From NCBI GenBank assembly GCA_001600455.1, contig BCKC01000004.1:1116001-1180000 (forward strand): 64,000 bases of DNA. The letters are read 5' to 3'. A program made the position numbers and the translations under genes. The DNA is from Endocalyx cinctus (Eukaryota; Ascomycota; Sordariomycetes; Amphisphaeriales; Apiosporaceae). Positions 56,723-64,000 of the stretch are shown here, piece by piece. The first letter of the stretch is position 1, and each line of letters starts with the position of its first letter. Under the pieces are notes generated by a model. It was not told where the DNA came from, did no database searches, and saw nothing but the letters and a program-made list of their open reading frames with translations.

Positions 56723-59241
56723 GACAAATATTTTCGTAATTCGCGGGCAAGTTCTTATCGACGCGTTACTTGGACATACCATATTTACTCGAGATTACCA
56801 AATTTAGAGTGCTTACATTTTTGAACCCTCGAACGAAATCCCCGGTTCTACATATAGCTCAAGATTGACAGCTTGACAGTGATTAAAAGCTTGAGCACTA
56901 TGTAGTACCCATGTAATAATATGTCAAGGACAAAAAGAGAAAAACTGAAACTGACCCCTTGCCGAAAAGGATACCTACGTACAAGGTCGGGATATCTGGC
57001 CCAGAAAGTTAAAAGAAGACGTCGTCACCTTATTATATGCGACTACAGTATAAATATCTAGCATTAGTAGCTGGTTGTAATTTTTTAGTACATTTATTAC
57101 CGTGAGTCTTGAAGACTCTTTATCTTGAACCGTTTCTTTTCCTTTCCTTTACTGTTTTTTTTTTCTTCACAAACAAAAACAAAAAGAAGGCATTTTTGAT
57201 CAACTAATTGCGCTGGGTTAATGTACGGATAAGGGATTTCCAGCTTTTCACTCTTTCGGCTTGAATGAAGATCATCTAATCCTAATCTGTACGGTGTCCC
57301 CATTTATCTAAAGATTTTCCGTCTCGGTTCGAGACCCTCTTCCACTCTCCTGGGGTTGTCATCCTACCCTATTGTTTAGGGATTGTAATGAATCGTCTGA
57401 TACTACGTATTACCTAGTAATTACTTGCTCTGAATATAGTATGAGGTTATAGTGTTCTCCACATAGCTAGAGCATGTTACACTACACTTATGATATGCAT
57501 CTGTACTACCTATATGTTATCAGTTATTATTTGGGATAATTGCTACAAGGTCCACCGTAATTGAATACAAGCTAATCTCTATCATAAGAGCTAGAGACCC
57601 GTTTCCGCCGTAGTCTATTAGCCGGAATATCATACGAGTTTCCGAGCGCATCCACTTCCGCCGGGGAAAAAAACGAGTTGCATACTAAGTCTAGCGGTGC
57701 TTCTAGTCCAATCATGCATTGAGCCATATATATTTGACACCCCTTTAGGTGCTTTTTTCAAGTACTATGAATGGCTTTAAGCGGTAAGAAGAATGATAAG
57801 GGTAATAATATGCTGCGTTATGTGCACATCGTATCCTACAACAGTCGTTCGCGGCGCCCCTGAACGGCTCTTCCACTGCTAAAATTCTTGTGGCGCAGTA
57901 TGTAGATCGGCAGGTACTCCCATGTCCCTAACAGATCTGTAAAACAAAAAAGACCGCCCCGTCGTGGTTGGGTTGTTGTTTGGTGGTAAAAGAGAGTTGG
58001 ATCTTAATCGAGGTAAGCATATGCTCTTAACGCACCGCGTAATCCCGGTTAGGAAATCGTATTATACTATTTACTACACAGTAAACGAGTATGGATTTAC
58101 ACATATGAAATCTTTGTGCGGAACCCGGAACTAATCCGTGGCTCAAGAATATAGCGGAATTACTGTACACAATGGACGACGCAGCAAAAAGAAGAAATAA
58201 AGATGAGTCACATATTTGATACAATGTCTTTAGGACTTGGACTAATACGTATTGAATAAGGACAAGGGCAACGCTGCGAGGAACAACGCATTTCCAGCTG
58301 AGTAGTGTCCAGGTAGAAAGGGGACCAGTCTAGACGGAAGTGGATCGTACTGTCGACTCAAGAGCCGTACTTTATATCCTATACTTTATTATATAAACTC
58401 GTCATATTTATCATTTTGTACTCCGTACAATAGATCATATCTTAACATATCTCTATTTCTCCCTCGGGTGCGATGATATTTTAAAGTTAAACACGGAATA
58501 TATTCTACTGATTTTAATAACCAGTCCTGACTCCTCTAACGGATTGCACACCTCAAACAAGCATCAAATATGTTCCAACAAGCCGGTTGGGAGAATCGCG
58601 CTAAGATGGCGCATCCATGAGAACCCGATCGTCTTCCGAGATGACAATCCCAATATTCAGACTTCGCCAGGAATGCCATAGCAGCTACAAGCGTGTCCCA
58701 CACATTAATCCACCATTGTACCTATTTACGTTTCCATTTTTAACACTGAAAATAAAATGCTTTCTCTACCCGTCGCAACTGGTCGGACGGACGGTCGGAT
58801 GGTCGGACGAGACTATAAGGGTAAGTTAGAGTGTACGGTAGCGCAGGTACGTAGGCGGAGCCTAGCAGTGGGGCCAATCGTATTGATTCTTGACCCTCCT
58901 ATCTTACCTTCGAGGCGAACGCCTGACCTTTATATATAATTACCAAGTAGACGTACTCTGCTGAGTTACCCTCCGGATAGCCGTGGGCACGCACCTTAAA
59001 TTACATGATAATTAACTAGGACCCCTAAAAGAAACATAACTGCCACGCATAAGTATAAATATGTTGCCAGCTGATCAAAAGAATACTAGGATTTACTGTT
59101 AAATACTGTTCTGAAGATTCCAGCAGTGTCCGAAATACATACGGATAAGCTCAATATTGAGTATAATTATACTTTCATCTCAGGACTAGAAAAATAGTTC
59201 TCGCTACGTTTTCTACCGGCAGTGAATTCACTAAAACATCA

Positions 59242-59371
59242 ACTTCTGTTTAATTGTATATGTGAAAAAGCATGTGTTCAATTAGGTGTTGTCTCCATAC
59301 AAATTTTCACCAGGTATTTACGATATGTTGTTTCGGAACAACATATCTCTGGTATCTAATCTGACAACTTC
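59242..59371 (-). mobile_element. 120-bp LTR-like element, copy 2, inverted, with its own target duplication
   Basis: The element is 59247-59366 on minus, the same length as the copy at 50175 and 113/120 identical to it by hand alignment; the seven differences are all transitions. On the plus strand the flanking duplication is ACTTC (59242-59246 and 59367-59371), different from copy 1, so the two were independent insertions rather than a segmental duplication. Confidence 0.8.
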
Positions 59372-59550
59372 TTTTGTCGATTCTATGGCCACGACGTTCA
59401 TTTCACCTTTGTTAAGTATCATAGCTTCTAAATAATTGATAATGTATCAAAACTTTGATAATCACGTATTCTTACTGCCTGCCACTTCGAGTGATACTTG
59501 ATAATTACGATAACATATTGATATGAGGCAAACAGCGGGCCAAGAGTGAC

Positions 59551-60050
59551 ATTAAGTCAAAGCCCTCCCTTGGGAACCATCCCCTTCGGATGCCACACAG
59601 TACCATATAAAAAGTGATAAAACTACTATATTATAAAATAATAACGAAAATTAGTAAAATAATGATTTGATATATAAAAAATGAGAAAAATTAAATTATT
59701 ATTAAATTATTAATAGATTATTTTTCTGATTTTTATTTATGTAGTTATGATAAAAAGTAAAAAATCGATATTTTTTTTTATATAAGTACAATAAAGACTA
59801 AGAAAATTATCTCTTAATTTTTTTTTTTTTTTTACCTTTTATTATAACTCCATAAATAAAAATCAGAAAAATAATCTATTAGAAATTTCATAATATTTTA
59901 ATTTTTCTTATTTTTTATATATCAAAATTATTCTTTTATTAGTTTTCGTTGTTATTTTATGGTATAGTAAAACTGTTGATATCGATAGTTTTGTATGGTA
60001 CAGTATGCCACTTGAGGGGGTGGCATGTAATAGAGTGCTTCGACTTATCG
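59551..60050. mobile_element. Foldback/MITE-like element with long inverted arms
   Basis: Left arm about 59551-59775 and right arm about 59830-60050 are reverse complements along most of their length, with an AT-rich loop of about 55 bases. A 31-base stretch (59711-59741 versus 59851-59881) is perfect, and the outer parts (ATTAAGTCAAAGCCCTC versus GATAAGTCGAAGCACTC) are diverged but recognisable. Overall AT content is very high and there is no coding capacity. No clear target duplication was identified, so the exact ends are uncertain. Confidence 0.7.
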
Positions 60051-60361
60051 CATATTACTTCACCCCAAGTAATAGGTAGAAAACCGGAAGCGAAATTCCG
60101 ATGTTCGTACAGGATACTTAACTTACGGTAGTAAAGTCATGAAAATCCCGGGACCGAAAGAGGAGCCGAATAAAGTAACTCATTAGCTCTACCTTTACCT
60201 TGCGAAATGTATATTGTCGCTATATAGTTGATCTCTAGATTAAACTCCGCCTACCATTGTGAGTGAAATGTAACCTTGAGAGTGCTGAAATACAACTCTA
60301 ATAGTCATTACTAATCACATAACTTATTAGTATTTTTATAATATTTTCTTCTTCACTTTGT

Positions 60362-60975
60362 TCATAGGAGGCAGCCAGAAATCTTGATGACAACGAAGCC
60401 CGATTTCGCCCCGTTAGTAATGTACTCCGGCGTCAAATAAGCCGAGTTCACTAGACGCATTCACGTGAACGCCGGTCACGCCACCACTGTACACAGAAAA
60501 AAGCTGGCTGGAAGAATCGAATTCACCCCACTGTCGACCGTGTTGGTCTTGCCTTTGAAAATCACGGACGAGTTGATGCGACGGTTAATGTGTGTAGCCA
60601 ACGACATAGCCGTCTCGCCGAGAACGAGGGGAAACTGACACACATCGTAGTCTCTAGAAAGGGGCACTAGATTTCAAGGATGGGTTAGTCAATTAGTTTT
60701 TATTGATGATAAAAGAAAAGAGTACACTAAACTGGTCATGTATGCTCTCTGTGTACTAGCATTCACCTTGGCAGTGTTATGCAGACATTATGCTACCCAC
60801 GACATATCGTGCAAATTGATGTTCTGCGTTATGCTGCCGTCACACAAACACCGAAGCAAATGAGATCCGCGGCCTTGATCTATGTTCCCTTACGCGCTGG
60901 TCTTGACGTAAAAGACGGGACAGCGATCGCGAGGGAAATGGTGAGAAGGAGATGCAGCGCAGCAGCGGCTTTCAT
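60362..60975 (-). pseudogene. Probable decayed gene for a small secreted protein
   Basis: From ATG 60975 a first exon (60975-60894) encodes a convincing signal peptide, MKAAAALHLLLTISLAIAVP, and stops at a GTAAGG donor (60893). Farther on, one frame (about 60656-60495) reads coding-like sequence (DYDVCQFPLVLGETAMS, then INSSVIFKGKTN). The same frame then meets two TGA stops and continues as VNSAYLTPEYITNGAKSGFVVIK to a final stop at 60362. Each TGA could derive from CGA by one C-to-T change. I could not join exon 1 to the rest in frame, and I do not recognise the family. The alternative is a live gene with small introns that I have mis-set. Confidence 0.3.
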
Positions 60976-61985
60976 GGTGTCTTTGAAAGATACATAGAAG
61001 GGTAATAAGAGTAGGGTAAAGGATACTAGGATGGTGTGATTGAAGGACGGGATTCTTAGCATTCATTCTCTTCACGGCAGGCCTCCACCAGCTTTATTTA
61101 TCCATCACCAGTCTTTAAGTCCTTACACATAACCCATCGTCTCCTATTATTGGAAACCAGATGGTCTTGATTTTTGGGTAATAGACGACACAGTTGAGCA
61201 ATGTGCTGAGAGAGAAAACACGACAGAAAACTCTGCTAACTCGCTATATCTTGATTGATGATAAAACTCGAAACTAACTACATATAGCTTTTCGGGGTTT
61301 AACTAATAATAAAAGACTCTGGGTTAGTCATCTTTTTTAGCACCGCCACAGTGCATCTGAACTGTCTAAATAAATCTAGATCCATCGCTCACCCACGCAG
61401 GCAAAAGCCACCAACTAATTTTTTAGTGCAGTCATTAATATGGATTCCCACCTCTATACCATTTGTGCGATATTCCTTTGGATACGAAAGGTTTTTATGT
61501 AACGTTGGACATCAAGGCAGTTGGTTGAACATCATAATACGGCGGAAAGGTGATGTTAGTGAAAACTTTCTAAGACTGCTAAGTTTGAAAGGCTTAACGT
61601 ATTCCATGACGAGGGGAAGAAGTCAAACAGTCGGAAAGAACGGCTTTCGACCCATATTCGTCAAAAGATATAAAAAGAAACTAGAGTGTTTTCAGCCTTA
61701 CATGATCAGCGGCGGAAACGTGCATATATACAATAATAGTTTGCAGGGTGCTAGTTGTATTCTCATTTTCTCCGGTAGGTTCCGTCAACGGGCAATCACA
61801 CACACTCTAACCCTCCCCCTTTTCATCGGCTCTCTGAATAACTAATCATATATAACAAAACCAGTCCCTAGTCGATAAAAGTAAAAGTAAAACAAACCGT
61901 GAAAGCAAGTTAATCATAATCCTGTAGGCCCTCATCCTCTAAATATGTGCCATTTGCTTCCCAGCCACTTCTTAGAAAAAAAAAA

Positions 61986-61990
<5 letters not shown>

Positions 61991-62016
<26 letters not shown>
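61991..62016. repeat. GA dinucleotide microsatellite
   Basis: About 12-13 perfect AG units. Confidence 0.9.
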
Positions 62017-62863
62017 AATAAATCGACGGCCACCGACAATTCGAGCGGCTCTAAATTAGCGAATAGAGCTTTCGCGGCATTTCTCTGATAATGCATGGGT
62101 TGTTGTCCACAAATTTCCGTAAAAAGACTAAGCCAGTGTAAACTGATTCGGTATATCATTAATAGTTTGCTAATAATATATATTAACTACTGAGTACACA
62201 CGTATATGTACTAGGTTCATCCTTAAGGCTGGGCTATGGATACTACTTATACATCATTGATGAATGTATTACCAAATAGTTTTATTCGAATTTTCTATCT
62301 TATCCTATGAAATTTGTATAATACTCGTTGATTAGCTAGTTGTGATCCGCGGAGCAAGTTGTCCCGTAGTATTTCTTATTATACATACTCTGTAATTACA
62401 ACTATGGATCTGACTATTGGTGGTCCATCAGAACAAACCCTTGTACGTTTACCAACCACAAAATAAGAAAGCTACGGGGCCATTCACGTGGCATGATTAG
62501 TTTATAATTATCCTCGAACGAACGCCGCTTTCGTGAATTTTGGTCTTTTGCATTTCCAGATTTCCCTGTCAAAGATCAACTTTCTCCACCCGGTGTCTCG
62601 AGCTAATCTGCTTTTAGGTTAATTTAAAGCTATAGCCGCGTGTTCAATGTGTGTATACCTATATATAGTGTACTTTTGCGGAAGCTTTCATGTTTATATC
62701 ACTTGTTTTAAGCAAGACACGTAAGGATTAACATTGGTTTCCGTATACGATGCCGTTTGAAGCAGCACAGCCGATTCGATGAGACGGATCCCTCGCCACA
62801 TATTGTATTCAAAAAGATTTGGTTCGATACAGCATGCGATCCTTTTCGACACTCGACTAAAAA

Positions 62864-62870
62864 TATAAAG
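62864..62870 (+). promoter_or_regulatory. TATA-box candidate for the right-edge membrane-protein gene
   Basis: TATAAAG lies about 113 bases before the ATG at 62983. Confidence 0.4.
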
Positions 62871-62982
62871 GGTTCGCGCAAGAAGCAAGCAGATTCTTGG
62901 AAACGGTTTGTTGTTTCTTCGGTACTGTTCCAACTTGTTAAACATTCATCATTGCGTTCAGAGTGATTCTTGACACTCCATA

Positions 62983-64000
62983 ATGAAAATGTGGCCGAGC
63001 TTCTTCCTCGCCGGCTTTTTATTGCTGTCCCCCTTAGCATCAGCAGAGAACACCATAGCTCGCTCCCGCGACCAATTCAAGAATATCCCCTCCGATTATG
63101 CCGTCGGAAAACTCGCCAAGGCCCTGGCAGACCCTGACCAGTGCAAGTCCGACTACGACCTATACATCTCCCCAGACGTCCAAGACACCTGGGCTACCGG
63201 CCACGTTCACGCCTCCAACCTCGCGAGCTGCATCTTCGGCATACTCCCTCAATGGGCGCAGGCCGAGTTCACCAGCATATCCGTCGCGCTCGGGTTGATA
63301 CCGCCATCTCTCCTCGTCGTAGGGCCGGACGCGACCCAGATAGCGCTCCTGAGTACGCGTAGGCCTTTCCTCGCGACGCTACTGGCGTTCGGGTCTCCCG
63401 CCGTGAGACCCGGCGGCGATCCGGCCGAGGTCCTATTCACGACGCCGACGAAGGCCGGCCTTTCCGCCGCCGCCGTCGTCGCGCAGAGGAAGGGATGGAC
63501 GGCGCGGCTCGTGCACATCGCCATCGTCGTCGTCGAATACGCCGTCGCCGGCGCGGCCGTCTACAACGTGCTCTACCAGACGCACTTCCTGACCTACCGG
63601 GCGGTCTGCTGGGCCGCCATCCAGCTCTTCCAGACCGAGTACCTGCCTGAGACGGCGGCGCCGCTGTTCTGGGTCCTGTTCGGCGTTCCCGTGCACCTGA
63701 TCTTCAACTTCGCGCTGAAGCTGCGGATCAAGAAGGTTGGGGAGGAGGAGGCCGAGGTGGACCTCGGTCGGGGAGACAAACGAGCGCCTTCTACCGACGG
63801 GTCGGCGATCATGATGACGAGTATGAATGATAGGGACGATAAGAATATGTTCACCGCCGAGGAGGACGTGGTGCCGCGCCGGAAAAAGTCGAGGTCGATA
63901 CCGGTTTTATCCTGGGTGTGGAACTGGATCGCTGACGAGCTGACGCCTTGCGTGTACGGTAGGCCACTAGCGGTAAAGGTACAAGAGGATAGTTTGGTGT
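62983..64000 (+). CDS. Polytopic membrane protein, unknown function, 3' end outside window
   Basis: From ATG 62983 the frame stays open to the last base (at least 339 residues). A signal peptide (MKMWPSFFLAGFLLLSPLASA) is followed by a hydrophilic lumenal part with two Cys (in DQCKSDYD and LASCIFGIL). Hydrophobic segments then follow around ISVALGLIPPSLLVVG, ALLSTRRPFLATLLAFG, IAIVVVEYAVAGAAV and LFWVLFGVPVHLIFN. QWAQAEFTSISVALGLIPPSLLVVGPD and LLSTRRPFLATLLAFGSPA are typical of a group of fungal integral membrane proteins without assigned function. The coding part is much richer in G+C than the adjacent intergenic DNA. An intron near the edge cannot be excluded. An intact start, signal peptide and continuous strong codon bias make it a real gene. 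Confidence 0.85.
   Translation, partial: MKMWPSFFLAGFLLLSPLASAENTIARSRDQFKNIPSDYAVGKLAKALADPDQCKSDYDLYISPDVQDTWATGHVHASNLASCIFGILPQWAQAEFTSISVALGLIPPSLLVVGPDATQIALLSTRRPFLATLLAFGSPAVRPGGDPAEVLFTTPTKAGLSAAAVVAQRKGWTARLVHIAIVVVEYAVAGAAVYNVLYQTHFLTYRAVCWAAIQLFQTEYLPETAAPLFWVLFGVPVHLIFNFALKLRIKKVGEEEAEVDLGRGDKRAPSTDGSAIMMTSMNDRDDKNMFTAEEDVVPRRKKSRSIPVLSWVWNWIADELTPCVYGRPLAVKVQEDSLV

Larger units (their letters stand above)
56723..60361. other. AT-rich intergenic tract with transposon remnants
   Basis: No supported protein gene. The right half contains the second LTR-like element and a large foldback element, listed separately, plus a TACTCCGTAC word at 58419-58428 and a GGTCGGACGGAC-type degenerate repeat near 58780-58810. 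Confidence 0.5.
60976..62982. other. AT-rich intergenic tract, no supported gene
   Basis: It includes a GA microsatellite (61991-62016) and the promoter of the right-edge gene. The 164-codon frame at 61351-61845 lacks motifs and codon bias and is not called. Confidence 0.5.

Noticed and set aside
57325..57340. tRNA-like GGTTCGAGACC
   Set aside because: No cloverleaf can be drawn around it on either strand.
61351..61845. 164-codon plus frame
   Set aside because: Basic, low-information translation with no motif and no splice or promoter context; likely chance.

Overview
This window is nuclear DNA of a filamentous ascomycete (Pezizomycotina, probably Sordariomycetes; the class is inferred, not proven). 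The evidence is short introns of about 50-110 bases with GTAAGT/GTGAGT donors and CTAAC-like branch points, an ApsA/Num1 dynein-anchor gene, a rhodopsin-domain (PTH11-type) membrane protein, a Zn2Cys6-family regulator and Dal5-type permeases. Two single N positions show it is a draft assembly. Gene density is low: about 14 supported genes in 64 kb, separated by AT-rich, repeat-bearing stretches of 3-6 kb.

Layout. 1-7105: C-terminal part of a fungal-type transcription factor (+), a convergent AtuA-like/DUF4387 fusion gene (-), then a divergent Dal5-family permease (+). Together they look like a small regulator/enzyme/uptake module. 8712-12899: a Cys-rich small protein and two NAD(P)-binding SDR genes, all on minus; one SDR appears to lack the usual catalytic Tyr and Lys. 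18858-19809: a sulfotransferase-like protein with a C-terminal membrane anchor. 24870-26841: a second, larger MFS transporter. 32147-39592: the dominant gene, a 2,422-residue ApsA/Num1 homologue whose central third is 42 tandem units of 26 residues. 41058-45396: a PhyH-type dioxygenase, a single-pass Ser/Thr-rich membrane protein and a secreted LVIVD/choice-of-anchor-B protein. 50871-52118: a CHK/EcKL-like kinase. 55275-56722: a six-exon rhodopsin-domain protein. 62983-end: a GC-rich membrane-protein gene running off the right edge, open to the last base.

The most notable non-genic structures are two 120-bp TG...CA elements at 50175-50294 and 59247-59366. They lie in opposite orientation, each flanked by its own 5-bp target duplication, and differ by seven transitions only. 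They look like solo LTRs or miniature (TRIM-like) LTR elements. Just beyond the second copy is a ~500-bp AT-rich foldback element with long inverted arms (59551-60050). Next to it is a probable decayed gene for a secreted protein (60362-60975), whose two in-frame TGA stops could each be a mutated CGA. The 57-62 kb segment therefore looks like a TE- and mutation-affected zone.

Exon borders were set by hand from reading frame, splice consensus and family-typical sequence. Frames close exactly for every multi-exon gene reported as intact. No RNA gene, CRISPR array or origin could be supported.
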